A DNA stretch of 64,000 bases from Arachis hypogaea (GCF_003086295.3 NC_092050.1:157548699-157612698); one strand, 5' to 3'. Shown: positions 1-12,805, numbered from the stretch's first letter. Numbers and translations are program-made. The notes: generated from the letters alone by a model not told the origin.

Positions 1-3000
1 TAGATTAAATAATTATTAATGATTTATATTAATTATTTATATCATAATTAATATTAAATATTATTTATATTATTATATTAAATTATAATTAATTAAATTT
101 ACTTACATTAAAAAATAAATTTAATTTTTACACCTTACAAAATAATTCTTAGTTGAGTTAGTTATTTTTATTTTTAAAATTTAAAATGCTAACGATATTA
201 TTAAAATTAGCAATTGTAAACACAAAATTATAAATTAGTGTAATCCCGAATTATATATTGTGTATTATTATTATATATGAATTTATTTAATATTAATATC
301 TTTTAATAGTGAATTATTTTTAAATTTATAAATTTAAATAATATTATTAAAAAAATCAATTACATTAATTTTAAGTATTTTAATTAATTAATTAAGTGGG
401 ACTACAACAGGAACTAAAATTAGTTCTTTTTAATGGAGAAGAGAGATACTTTGAGTTCCTATTTACCGTTTATAACGCAAAAACTGATGTGGAGTTACTT
501 TTTCCTACATGATACTATATTTAAAACAGATTCTATTTGGAGTTTGGATCGTCTAAGACTCGCCAATTAAAGCCCACATTGTTTCACCATATTTAAGGGT
601 ACGAATCCTGGCAAAAAAAAAAAAAAAGGGGTACGAGTGAATGGGTTGTGTGCATTAATCACATTGATTAAGACATGATAAGATTGTTTTGTAACAGTAA
701 TGCATTGTAGCTGTACATTTATATTGATATATCCCAATAAAAAAAATATTCATATATGCTCAATAATGAGAAATAGGAGCCGTATGATTGCAGTTGATTT
801 ACATCACATATTTTAGAGTATCTCCAATACTAGTTTTAATTTTAATTTTATTTTAATTTTTATAAAAATATTTGTAAAATTATGTCGTAAATAGTGATTT
901 GAAATTAAAAATAAAATTTTTTATTTAATATTTAATCTTAATTTATTTTAAATTTTATATTATTTTTAATTATTTTATCAAAATAATTATACAAATAACA
1001 AATTTTTTTTATTTTTTATTAAGAAGATATCGTATTTCTAAAATAATATTAATTTTATTTTATAAATTAATTCTAATAAAGATTTTAATTCTAAATTAAT
1101 TTATTTTTAAAAATTATCAAAATTAATACTCTGTTAGAAATACTCTTCATGTCAAATATGTGAGTAGAATTTCTTCATTCTGTCAGGTCACCATAAAGTA
1201 CTAATGTTACACTATTATTTTATTTGATATATCGAGTCACATGATTTGTATGCAAAACTTTAGCTTCAGCTAGCCTATTTTGACATTGATCTTAACTTCT
1301 TTTATATATATGGTCAATGAATGCCCAAAAAGACCCTTGGTTCCTTTGGATATATAAGATTTTTTTATTATTTTAATATTATTATTCTTTTTAAACATTG
1401 GATGAGCACGGATAACAAATACTCGATTACCCGTCCGAATCCGAACCGAACTAATTAAATTGGTTCTGAAATCAACGGATAATCGGGTCTAACCCGAACC
1501 AAATCGATAATTTTTTTTAGTAATCGGCTCGGGTATTGATTTTGGGGGTACGGAATCCGAACCAACCCGCAAACCCGATCATATATATATATATATATAT
1601 GACTTTTCCATTACACAATGATTATTCATTATTAATATATTTAGATTTTAATGAGTTTAGTTTCTAATGTATTTGGTGTTTAATATATTTGGATTATTTC
1701 TATTGATGTTACATGTTTATTGTACTTGTTGAATTTTTAAAATAAAAATTTGATTTTTTTTATGAATTTTAAATTCCTCAAGTACCCAATTATCCGAATC
1801 GAATCAATCCGTTTTTAATCGGTTTGATTTGGTTCGGGTACACATACAAAAAAATACAAATCCGAATCAAACTGAATCAATTACACTTTGATCAGTTCAA
1901 TTTTAATTTTACCATAAATCCGAATTAAACCAACCCATACTCACCCCTATTAAACAATGTGCTGACACTTAGAAGTGACTCTCTATCGACTATCGAGTAT
2001 CGACATTAATTGTAGTAGTCCAGATTCATAGTTCTTTTTTTCGTGGTCCCTATTCCCTGATTATACAGATAATTAAATGACACAAAATATAATTCGACTT
2101 TAACCCCCCAAAATACGGAGGCCATTTTTTTTTAAATATTATTTAGACTAACCAAGTAAATAGTCAACTTTAAATCAATTAAATCACATAACTTGAAACT
2201 TCAATTTTCTTCAAAACCCCGTTCCACATGACATGGCCAATATCAAATCATACGCTCCCACGTCTCGAAGAAGGGTAGTCTCAAATAATGTTTATATATT
2301 TTTTATTTCTTATTAACATTTTTATAAAAAAAAGTATATAGACTTAGAAATAATGAAGAAATAAATTAAAAAAGAAAAATATTTTTTTCTATACTTACTG
2401 TACTGAAACGACAACATGTTAAATAGAAGACGCGGCGCACATTGTGACCATGCATCATGCATGAGGCACCGTCCTCTTTCTCTTTCTCTGCGCTTCTCTT
2501 TTGTTTTCTCCGTTTACTCATCTTTAAATAATAAATATTCATTTAGAGTAAACTATTAAAATAGTGACTCAAAATTTATATAATTGGTAAAAATAATTTT
2601 AAAAATTGCTAACGATAAATAAATTTTTAAAATATTTAAAAATACGATAAAAATAAATATTAAATATATATTAAAAAATTTTAATATAATCTTTTTAAAT
2701 ATTATTAAAAAATATTTTTATTCTTAAATTTTGGTAATTTTAGGTGAAATAAATATTTTTAAAGTTTTTTATTGTAAGTGACTATATTTAAAAAAAATTT
2801 AGAGATAAGATTTTGTTTTATATTTTTTGTGTATTTTCTAAATATTTATTCAAATATTGTTATAAAAATTCAGATCAATTGGATAAATTTTTTACTAAAT
2901 AAAAAATATTTTGTCTTTTATAAAAAATATAATATTTATTGATTATTTTTATTATATTTTTAAATTATTTAAAAGTTATTTTTATATTTTGTCATAATAT

Positions 3001-3317
3001 CTTTTAAGAGCGTTGTTGTCAACATTTGAATCTTTTTCAACACGAATTAACAATTAACTCATAATTATTATTACTGAAGTTTATTTTTTATAAAAAAATA
3101 TAAAATTAATTAGCATTCATTAGAATAATTTATCATATTTTAATATTTATTATAAAATATTATATTTTTATAATTTCAATTCTTTTGACACCTATAAATA
3201 TCAATATATATTAAATCATATTACATATAATTTAACTACACACAAATCTTTTTCTATTACTCTCTTCTATCATTTCTAACATTTCTTTATCTATCCAAAA
3301 AATTGGCGGTGATATAG
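1..3317. other. AT-rich intergenic DNA with a decayed repeat
   Basis: No credible coding sequence is seen. The stretch is very AT-rich. A decayed repeat lies at about 1398-1950: it is rich in CCGAA / TCGGGT motifs, contains an (AT) run near 1582-1601, and its outer ends are weakly inverted (ATGAGCACGGAT on the left, ATACTCACCCC on the right). That resembles old non-autonomous DNA transposons of plants; I infer this from composition only. Confidence 0.5.
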
Positions 3318-3492
3318 AAGGGAAATGGATCCTCTCCATTTTTTTTTGTTATTGGAGAGAATAAAGTGTAATCTCCCACCTTTAATTCTACAAGTGGACC
3401 AGAAATAAATGTGAGAGAGAATGCAATGAAAGATGAGATCTTTCATTGAATACCATCCAGTTTTTTTTCCACTGGAAAGGATCCACTCCCTT
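3318..3492. mobile_element. MITE with GGATCC-containing terminal inverted repeats, copy 1
   Basis: The left end reads AAGGGAAATGGATCCTCTCC and the right end, reverse-complemented, reads AAGGGAGTGGATCCTTTCCA, giving a terminal inverted repeat of about 22 bp on a 175-bp element. A second copy lies at 7253-7429 in the opposite orientation. A clean target-site duplication could not be fixed. The element ends about 98 bp upstream of the start codon of gene 1, so it sits in its proximal promoter. Confidence 0.75.
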
Positions 3493-3499
3493 ATAAAAG
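3490..3499 (+). promoter_or_regulatory. Probable TATA box of gene 1 at the MITE junction
   Basis: The sequence TTATAAAAG begins within the last bases of the MITE (CCCTT) and runs into host DNA about 95 bp upstream of the ATG at 3591, a normal distance for a plant TATA box plus short leader. A second AT run (GAATATATATAG near 3513) is an alternative. Confidence 0.4.
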
Positions 3500-3590
3500 T
3501 AATCTAGAGAGAATATATATAGCATCATTTCATACCATCCCTACTTATTGGACGACATAGCTTATTGGGAAGGGAGAGGAATTAATTAAC

Positions 3591-6265
3591 ATGGTGGTCA
3601 CTAATAACCAGGAAGATGGAGGATATGATAGGTTCAAGGAGTTAAAGCTTCTTGATGAAACAAAAGAAGGTGTGAAGGGTCTTGTTGATGCTGGTTTGAC
3701 TAAACTTCCAAAGATCTTCATTCACGACAACCTTACCACTTGTTCCTCTCATCATGTCGGTGCTAATATTCCAGTCATTGACTTGGGATCACTGCATGAA
3801 CAAGGTAACTCATTATCAAGGCATGAGATCGTTGAGAAAGTGAAAGATGCGTGTGAGAAATGGGGGTTCTTTCAGGTGGTCAACCATGACATTCCAAAGA
3901 GTGTATTGGATGAAATGCTTGATGGAGTGGGTAGATTTCATGAGCAGGATTCTGAAGCAAAGAAAGAATTCTATTCACGTGATATATCAAAAAGAGTGTA
4001 TTTTCTGACCAACTTTGATTTGTATACAGCTCCATCAACTAATTGGAGGGACACTCTTCATTGTGCATTATCCCCTGCCCCTTTTGATCCCAACCAACTT
4101 CCCTCTGTTTGCAGGTATTTCTATAACTCTCTGGTTAATTGGTAATAGCCGAATAGGCTTTTCTTTACTGTAAAAAAAAATATCTTTATATGAAGTTATT
4201 TAACGGTTTTTAGTTTTATTTTCATACAAAAATATTTTTGTTAAAGTATTTATTTTATATCATATTATATATTTTATAATTTTAGTAAGATTTTTTACTT
4301 TTAGTTTTGTCTAATTATTTTTAATTTAATTTAGTCACGATTTTTTTTATGTATTTTTTGGGCCGATAAACGGGCTAGCCCAGTCCATTTAGACTCGATC
4401 AATCTAAACTCACGAGTTAAACAGATTAGTTCGTTTAAATTCGTTTTATTCACGAATTATAATTTTTTAGTCTGGACTGTTTATAGCCAGTCCGATAGGT
4501 TAAAAACGGACTAACTTTTTTATTTTTGTGTTTTATCTTTTAAAAAATATTTTGACAAAAAAATTATTTTTAGGTCAAAGATCTTAAACAAATAGTATTT
4601 TTTTTTTTTAGTTGACAGATAGGGTTTTTTGTTTAGATCAAAAGATATAATGGCTAGAAATATTAAATTTTTTTTAAGTGTAAAAAATTTAAATGGTCTA
4701 CCTATTTAGTCCGTGAACCAGGCTGTTTAACCAAAATTTAAATGTGATTAATTTTAGAGATAAAGTCTGCTCTGAGCTAGTCCAATGAATTTAATCTATT
4801 TTAATACATCTATATATTTTAATGAAAAATGTTTTATAGAAATTTTTATAATATTTTAAAATAGATTTTCATATCAATGATTAATATGAAGTAAATTTAT
4901 TACTTGTAGAGATATAATGATGGAGTACTCAAACAATGTGAAGAGATTGGGACTAACTCTGTTTGAGTTGCTATCCGAAGCATTAGGCCTTAAGCCTAGT
5001 TACTTTAAGGATATAGATTGTGCAGAAGGGCTTTTCATGCTTGCCCATTATTTCCCATCTTGCCCTCAGCCAGAACTCACCTTAGGGTCAAGTGGCCACT
5101 GGGATTGCAGCTTCCTTACAGTTCTTCTTCAAGATCAAGTTGGTGGCCTTCAAATCTTTCATGAAAACCAGTGGATCGATATCAAACCTGTCCCTGGTGC
5201 TTTGATCATCAATGTGGGTGATATGATGCAGGTAATAAGCTCATCAATTATCTTATTAGGAGAATACATGTATCCTTCTAACCGTTTTTTTTTAATTGAC
5301 TTTTTTTTTGAGAAGTGAAATTTTGTGGCTTGTAACCATCAATTAGTCATCCTTAATATTTTTAATAGTGTGAGATTATATATAATGCTATGAGATTATT
5401 CACTTTTCTTTTAATGATTAAGTGTTAACTAAATTTTAATAAAAATGCTAGTCCCACTTTTCTCTTTTTTTTTTCAACGGTAAATAAGTGTGGTTTTTAT
5501 GGTTAAACTACTCACATGAAGTTTTATGTAAATATAATAATTAAAATTTAATTTAAATAAATATTATATTAAATAATTTAATTAAATATATCAAATCATA
5601 CTATTATTTTTATACGAAAATATCTTTTTTGAATAGTCATTTAAAAATAATTTATATTGATAAAGAAAAACAAATTGTTTCATAAATATTTACAAATGAT
5701 GGTAATTTTTTTAGTTGACTAAAATGAACAGTAAATAAAAAAATTGGTGTAATTTTTATGTTCATAAATCATAATATATTAATAAATGAATTTGCTTTTA
5801 GAGGATTCAAATCCTATAACTAATGCTTCATATATATTGGAAGAAAAATAATTATGAAAGATAATTAGAATAGATAGCAAAACTCTATCTTTGCATATTA
5901 AGTCATGTGTGGAATTTTATTGCATTACTTCAAAACTAATGTACCTATTAAAAAAGAGGGCTAAATGATATTATCTAACGTCAAATTTTATATCTTGTTA
6001 TTTTTTGCAGCTGATCACAAATAATAAATTTGTGAGCTCTAAACATAGAGTTTTGGCTCCTAAAATAGGTCCACGAGTTTCAGTAGCATGTTTCTTCAGA
6101 CAAGATCATCCACCCGAGACTTTTAAGGTGTATGGACCAATAAAAGAGTTGTTGACCGAAGAAAATCCTCCAATCTACAAAAATATCACAGTAAATGACT
6201 TGATTACATACCAAGATTCCATAGGGCTAAACGGTGTTTCAGCACTAGAACATTTCAAGTTGTAA
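3591..6265 (+). CDS. Gene 1: 2-oxoglutarate-dependent dioxygenase, ACC oxidase homolog type (group A)
   Basis: Three exons, 3591-4114, 4910-5231 and 6011-6265, join in frame into 366 residues with GT-AG introns. The N-terminus ([25 protein letters not shown]) is the hallmark of the ACC oxidase homolog branch of DOXC dioxygenases, cytosolic enzymes that use Fe(II), ascorbate, oxygen and 2-oxoglutarate; the substrate cannot be read from sequence. The double-stranded beta-helix core carries H238, D240 and H294 as iron ligands and R304-V-S306 for 2-oxoglutarate binding, so it should be active. Oddity: the ligand motif is H-W-D rather than the H-T-D of genes 3, 5, 9, 10 and 11. It lies tail-to-tail with the broken copy psi2. 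Intron 1 (795 bp) holds a CCCAGTCC / AGCTAGTCC-rich decayed repeat. True ACC oxidase is unlikely because the N-terminal family signature differs. Confidence 0.93.
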
Positions 6266-7252
6266 ACTATTAAGAATTTGAGTAGAAAATACAATAGGCT
6301 GATGCAAGTTATGCAAATCTGGTTTGGAGTGTGTTAAAGTGATGAGAGATTCTAAATTACTGTATTTGAGTTTGAATTTGTTTTTTTTTTTCTCTAATAA
6401 ATTCATGTTGAAATGCTTTTGATGTAATACATATCTAGTATGAAATAAAAGCTAAGTTGAGTGTTGGTTAAATAATTCAGGTATTTGTGACAAAAATTGT
6501 TCATATAAAGAAATTTATCTTAAATAAAGAAAGTGGTCCATCATTTGTACCATACGTAGCATCATTGTCGACTTGTCGTATATATGGCACGTTAATAACC
6601 ACATGACAAGCCAAGTTATCGATAAGATTTCATAGCATGCTAAAATATTATTTTGCGTAACAAGAGCAAGTGAAGACGAATATAACAGTTATAGTGGAAA
6701 TTGATTCTTTTGAGATTTGCCACAATATAATGCCTAACTAAAAAGCAGAAAGTTCAATCTTATACTACTTGTTTAGGTGTTAAAAATTGTCTAAGACACA
6801 CATACATTGGTAGATCTTACATTAACCGTTTTTTTTCAAAATTATATATCAAAGACAATTTCAATATGATTTCAATCCTCTGTATCTCCACTTTCTAGAG
6901 ATATTAAAGGGACTAAAACTTTGTGTTTTATAACTAAAATTTTAGTTTCCGTCTCTAATTATTAAACATAATACTAAGTATTAATCTTCCCATCTCAGTC
7001 CCAAAAAATAAATGCAGCCTAATAATTAACACGATTGTCATTCAACAGAAACTAAACTTTGTGACTTTTAATTGATACATACAAATTACTTAACCAACAC
7101 GAGGCTTAGGGTTTTTATTTCATATACTACATAAATACCCAAGCTATGGCATTTGGACATACATGAACTTATTATTATTAGATAGAAAACCAATTATTTG
7201 ACATTCATTCATATAAGACACATGCTAATTCAGAATCTCTTATCACTTCTTT
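6266..7252. other. Intergenic region between convergent gene 1 and psi2
   Basis: It contains the 3' flank of gene 1 and AT-rich DNA. No open frame, RNA gene or clear repeat is recognised. Confidence 0.5.
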
Positions 7253-7429
7253 AAGGGAGTGGATCCTCTCCAGTGAAGAAAAAATTGGATGATGTCAACT
7301 CTGATCTCTCATCTTTCATTACTTTCTCTCTCATATTTAATTTTGGCCTCACTTATAAAGTTAATGGTAAGAAATCACACTGCATTTCCTCAAGTGTTAA
7401 AAAAACTGGAGAGGATCCATTTCCCTTCT
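7253..7429. mobile_element. MITE with GGATCC-containing terminal inverted repeats, copy 2
   Basis: The left end AAGGGAGTGGATCCTCTCCA and the right end, reverse-complemented, AAGGGAAATGGATCCTCTCC match the ends of the 3318-3492 element in flipped order. At 177 bp it is the same length class. It overlaps the decayed 3' end of psi2. Confidence 0.75.
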
Positions 7430-9189
7430 TCAACACATACACTCCAAATAAAACAAACTTGCATGACTTTCAGCCAGTTTCTCTTCAAATTCTTCATGCA
7501 TGCTTTACAATGCAACTTGAAGTGTTCTAGTGCCTTGACACCATTTAGCCCTATGGAGCCTTGGTATGTAATCAAGTCATTTACGGTTATATCCTTATAG
7601 ATTGGAGAGTTTTCTTCTCTCAACAACTCCTTTATTGGTCCATAAACCTTGAAAGTCCCAGGAGGATGATCTTGCCTGAAAAAGCATGCTACCGAAACTC
7701 GCGGACCTACTTTTGGAGCCAGAACTCTGTCTAGAGCTCACAAACTTATCATTTCTGATTAGCTGTTAAGAATGATGACCAAACATACATAAAGTTGTTA
7801 CTTACGTAATTAATGTCATTAATATTAATTAAGTATACATCTCCTTTAATTTAGATAATTGATGAATTGAACTTACTTGCATCATATCACCCACATTGAT
7901 GATCAAAGCACCAGGGACAGGTGTGATATCAAGCCATTGGTTTTCATGGAAGACTCGGAGGCCACCAACTTGGTCTTGAAGAAGAACTGTGAGGAAGCTA
8001 GTATCCCAATGGCCACTTGCCCCTAAAGTCAGTTCTGGCTGAGGGCAACTGGGTTTGAGTCCTAATGCTTCAGAAAGCAATTCAAATAGAGTTAGGCCTA
8101 GTTTCTTGACTCTGTTTGAGTATTCCATCATTATATCTCTGCAAGTAATAAATTGATTTCACATTAGTAAGAGAGAAAGTTAGTAACCCTTGATCAATAT
8201 TTGAAAAGTTACTAATACTAGAAATCATATAAAGGGAAGAGGATAAGCGAGAGAAAACTAAAGAAAGTTAGAAGTGAAAGTTTATTAAAATAAGAAAAGT
8301 AATACAAGTGAAGTTTACCTATCAAATTCGTACGTTTAGACCATTTTTTTAAGTATTGAATTTAAAATTATTTTTACTGATGCAATAATATATAATTAGA
8401 TAAGGAAAAGTCTAGGGGCCAGCAACTTTGTTAAATTCTGGTCAGCATGTAACTAGAAAAAAAAAGTGAACCATTGGATTAAATCTCACACCATTAAAAC
8501 CATTATTGATGGCTATTTGATGGCTACAAATCACAAAAGTTGCTGCCCCCTAGCATTCCTCGTTAGATAATTATATAAAACTCTTTTACACTGCATGAAA
8601 CTGAAATTCTGCACAATGTTATCAAATTCGTAAAATCTAGCTAAATTTAAACCATAAAATTTTATTGTTACTCACTAGAAAGTAGTACAAAAGTACCTGC
8701 AAACAGAGGGAAGTTGGTGAGGATCAAAAGGGGCAGGGGACAATGCACAATGAAGGGTAACCCTTCAATTAGTTGATGGAGCTGTATACAAATCAAAGTT
8801 GGTCAGAAATACACTCTTTTTGATATATCACGTGAATAGAATTCTTTCTTTGCTTCAGAATCCTGCTCAAGCATTTCATCCAACACCCTCTTTGGAATGT
8901 CATGGTTGACCACCTGAAAGCACCCCCATTTCTCACACGCATCTTTCACTTTCTCAACGATCTCATGCCTTGATGATGAGTTACCTTGTTCATGCAGTGA
9001 TCCCAAGTCAATGACTGGAATATTAGCACTGACATAATGAGAGGAACAAGTGTTAAGGTTGTCGTGAATGAAGATCCTTGGAAGCTTAGTCAAACCAGCA
9101 TCAGCAAGACCCTTCACACCACCTTTGGTCTCATCAAGAAGCCTTAACTCCTTCTACCTATCATAACCAGATTCATCAGTGCCAGCCAT
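7390..9189 (-). pseudogene. psi2: broken group A dioxygenase, inverted partner of gene 1
   Basis: Exon remnants at 9189-8697, 8138-7877 and 7762-7390 follow the family layout and are closest to gene 1; they share the H-W-D motif (GHWDTSF). There are at least five lesions. (1) Codon 12 is TAG where gene 1 has TTC. (2) Seven codons are deleted in exon 1, which joins DEML to EQDSEA. (3) A 1-nt loss after RVYF gives an immediate TGA near 8803. (4) Exon 2 lacks 60 nt, 20 residues between GLKPS and CPQPE. (5) A 2-nt deletion in exon 3 removes the third iron ligand, turning KHRV into a frameshifted sequence. The splice sites are still sound (the exon 2 donor is GTAAGT). The end of the reading frame runs into a MITE. 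No functional enzyme can be made. Confidence 0.9.
8412..8553. mobile_element. MITE with CTAGGGG..CAGCAACTTT terminal inverted repeats, copy 1
   Basis: The left end CTAGGGGCCAGCAACTTT and the reverse complement of the right end CTAGGGGGCAGCAACTTT are inverted repeats around a 142-bp body. The interior (GGCTATTTGATGGCTACAAA) is shared with 33328-33481. It lies in intron 1 of psi2. Confidence 0.75.
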
Positions 9190-9537
9190 GTTCCACTCCA
9201 TAAAAAAAAGGCTGCTATTTCAAGACTTCAGTGTTTAGTAGGAATCGCATGTAATGTTATTTTGCCTTGATTGCCTAGCGGAGTTCTTAATTATAATATC
9301 TGATATCAATTCTTGGACAAGGTATGAGTGCAATCAGTTATAGGTACATGAAAGTCAACTTTATTTGATTATTAAAACATACATAATCCAATATTAGAAA
9401 GTGGTTAAGATTTGATGGCAACCCTAAAAACAGTTTAAGGTGTGATAAATATTTTTTTATGGCTGACAGTTTATCACACGAGATATTTTCATCTTAAACT
9501 TCCAAATTTTTAATTAAAAAATTAACGGCTCCGCTAC

Positions 9538-9805
9538 GTTACCAACAGCATATCTGCCAACTTCTGCCAACTCTTATTTATAATTGTTTTTTATGGAAAT
9601 GTGTTCGTAGATGTGTCTAATAAAAATGTCTTTTTTATAGCTGTGTTTAATAGAAGTGTCTTTATAGATATATTTTCTGGATGTGTCTCTTTATTATATA
9701 TATATTTAAAATATATTAATTATTAGACACATTCACGAACACACTTCCATGAAACACAATTATAAATAAGAGTTAGCAGAAGTTGGCAGATAATATGTTG
9801 GTACC
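9538..9805. mobile_element. MITE with GTTACCAACA..ATCTGCCAACTTC ends
   Basis: Imperfect long inverted repeats: ATCTGCCAACTTCTGCCAAC on the left and GTTAGCAGAAGTTGGCAGAT on the right, extended outward by GTTACCAACA and TGTTGGTACC. About 268 bp; the interior is AT-rich. It is a non-autonomous hairpin-type element downstream of psi2's promoter. Confidence 0.7.
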
Positions 9806-11754
9806 CTATATTTTTCCAAAAACTAATGATGAGTTACTAGAACACTCTTAACTCTTAAGTATTTAATATTTCAAGAAATATATATTAAATTTAAATTTTA
9901 GATATAACAATTTTTTTTAGGAGAAAAAGAGCAATAAATATGAAATGTGTGAAATTTGAATTGTCCATCTATATATATAGAAAAAGTTTGGTAACCAAAA
10001 AGTTTCGGCTATAATTAACCAAAATTTTTTATAATATACTTTATTTACATCATTTAATAACAGTTTTATTTTTTAGTCCACTCTCTTATCATTTTACTTA
10101 TTATATTTTTATCAACTCTACTTATTAATGATATTAATTATAATATCATATCCCTTATTATTAGACATTCTTGTAATTGATACTTAATATTCCTTTTTAT
10201 AATTTGATTTTTATATTTAAGAATATAATAAAGATTAATAATAATAATTAATAACGGTTATGATTTATCATTGTAATTGATTCTTAGCTTGCTCTGTTCC
10301 TTCACCTAATAGAGATACGATTATATCACATAAATTCAATAATTGTAACGGATTATTATTATGAACGCTTTTTTGTTTTATTATTATTATCATGATCCTT
10401 TTTTTTATTGTAATTCATTTTTTATTTTTGTTAAGTTATTTATTATCATTCAATGGAGAGATACAAAATCGAAAAGCTACCTAATATGATTTTGTTTCTA
10501 TTAATTCAATTATTTTCATTCAAAATTCATAATTTTAACACAATTAGAATATGTCAAAAAATTTTACAAAAAATCATCTTTATCATTACAAATAGTATCA
10601 CTATAATGAAACAGATAGTGAAGAAGTTGGGAAGCAAGAAAAGAAAAAAAAGCCAAGAAGGACACCATGAAACTCAAGTATGTATTCTCCATTACACGTG
10701 TATGTGTTACTTCCATTATTGCGTGGACGCAAAGTTATAAATTCTATTCTACTCGCATCCTTATATTTATGAATTCGATCTTAATACGGTATCTATGGTA
10801 GAAATTATTAAAAAATTTGAATAATAAATGGACTCATTTAACAAAGTTGTTGTCAACTAATCAATTTTCGAAAATATAGAAAATTACACTAATTTTGATA
10901 AGGTATAGTAATAAACTGATTTATTATTTTGTGTGTGTTTTATGTGCATTTATAATTATATTGTACTAACTAAATTCATACATAACATTCATACGTTTAT
11001 ATACATAACATCCATAATTACATATAACTAATATCTAAAAATTAAATTCATGTTTATTAGATATTACATCCATACACATATCATTTTTTAATTATTGCAT
11101 AAATAACTATAAAATTAATACAGATGTTTTTAAATTTTATCATAATTGAATTTTAAAAAATGTCAAATTCTTAAATTAATTTATTCAATTGATAAATTTA
11201 CTCATAACATTCATAAATTCATACACATAACATCCATAATTTCATATTAATAACATCCATAATTTTGTACTCATAATATTCATAATTTTATACATATGAT
11301 GTCTATAATTAATAAATTTTTATAATTAATATTATCAAATTTTAAACTATACGTTGTATTTTTCAATTTATCTCATATATGTACTAATAGGTCATAATTT
11401 TAATTATTTTAATATTTTTATTTAATATTCGTATGTATGCTTATTTATTGATTTTAATATGACGAGTTAATAATTATTTTTAAAAATTTATTTTTAAATT
11501 TTTGTTTATATTTTATTTTTTATTTTTTAATAGTCTATATGTAAAATATAAATTATATATTAGAAGTTGTTAAAAATTTTTAATTTAACTTCCATAATTT
11601 TTGCAGAAAATTATTGCACTTTAATGGATAATAATGTGATTGAGAGATATTAGGGATTTAATTTGGAAGAAACTGAAATTGATTTTGGAAAGAACATTAA
11701 TAATTCCAAATATGCAGCAAAATATAGGTGATAAGGAGAATAAGTGATCTCATT
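9806..11754. other. AT-rich intergenic DNA with degenerate short repeats
   Basis: No gene is supported. Between about 10960 and 11300 the motif CATAACATCCATAATT and variants recur many times, a degenerate satellite-like patch. A 95-residue open frame at 10453-10740 shows no recognisable domain and is likely chance. Confidence 0.45.
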
Positions 11755-12085
11755 CTCTTGATAAGGACTAGTTTGACTAATTTTTAAAATTTGAGGGATG
11801 AAAATGACTTACGTTTGGACTTTCAAGTACTATTTTGACTAATAGAAAAAAATTTTATATGTCAAGTGACACGTAGCATGCCACGTGTCACTGACCTGTC
11901 ACGTGGCGTGCCACGTGTTACTGACCTGCCACGTGGCACTTAACGTGACACGTCATCATCCAATTGACGGAATGACTAATTTGACTAACAGTTTATCTTT
12001 CAGGGACTAATTTGATTAAAAAAATCATTTGGGAACGAAAATAAAGATCGCGTGATCTTTCAGGGACGAATTTGAACATTAACCC
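11755..12085. repeat. Dispersed repeat rich in CACGTG boxes
   Basis: The stretch contains repeated CCACGTGTCAC / GTCACGTGGC motifs (11870-11960) between segments of the type 'GACTAATTTGACTAA...CAGGGACGAATTTGAAC'. This looks like a decayed mobile element; similar CACGTG-rich sequence fills the foldback element at 55323-56826. The family is not assigned. Confidence 0.5.
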
Positions 12086-12406
12086 AAACTCTACGTGTAT
12101 ATTAAAATCAGCTATCAGTATAAAATATATGTTAAAATATAAATATATATTAAAAATAAATTAAATTACATATGTATTTATATATAAATACATTAGTGAT
12201 TAATTTTAATAGTTAATTTTAATATACAAATAATATTTTTGTTACAAATTAGTGTGTTACGTTTGTCACTTCTTAAAAAATGCATAGCAATCAAGAAGCT
12301 CTTCTTCCATTCAATTAGATGATGCATGCTTCATACAAATTGATTTCACGCATAAACCATTATATATATTATTTCAAATTGGTTGGCTCAACTTTAGCAT
12401 TTTTAT

Positions 12407-12512
12407 GCCAATGAGTAATAGCTTAAATGACATAATCTTCCCATACTCATCTAAGAGATTGCGTGTTTCAGTCTTCATATCTTTGGTAAATAAAAAAAAA
12501 AAAAAAACTTGT
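12407..12512 (+). mobile_element. SINE with poly(A) tail and 10-bp target duplication
   Basis: A body of about 105 bp ends in CTTTGGTAAAT and a run of A. It is flanked on both sides by GCATTTTTAT (12397-12406 and 12513-12522), as expected for target-primed retroposition. It lies about 300 bp upstream of gene 3. Confidence 0.7.
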
Positions 12513-12805
12513 GCATTTTTATATTGATTGTGCATCTAATCATGTAGCCACCCGCCCCAACCCGGATTCATAAACTATAAACGAAAACTATTTTTGGTTG
12601 CAATAAAATATTCAATTTTTTACGAACTTTACTTCCCTTTGATAATATGTCTTAATTATCCAAGTTGACTTCTGACTTAGCTCTGATAATAATTACCATT
12701 AAAGCAAGCAAGGCAGAAAAAATAACATTACGCGCGAGGTTTCTAGATACCATGAATTAAGTTCTTAACTGAATAGATAATTTTTATTGAAAACTTGAGT
12801 GAAAC

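Noticed and set aside
7273..7600. Two overlapping plus-strand open frames
   Set aside because: They lie within the MITE and on the opposite strand of psi2 exon 3; the translations are mirror products of those features.
10453..10740. 95-codon open frame
   Set aside because: Low-complexity, Ile/Lys-rich translation in very AT-rich DNA, no domain, no splice or promoter context.
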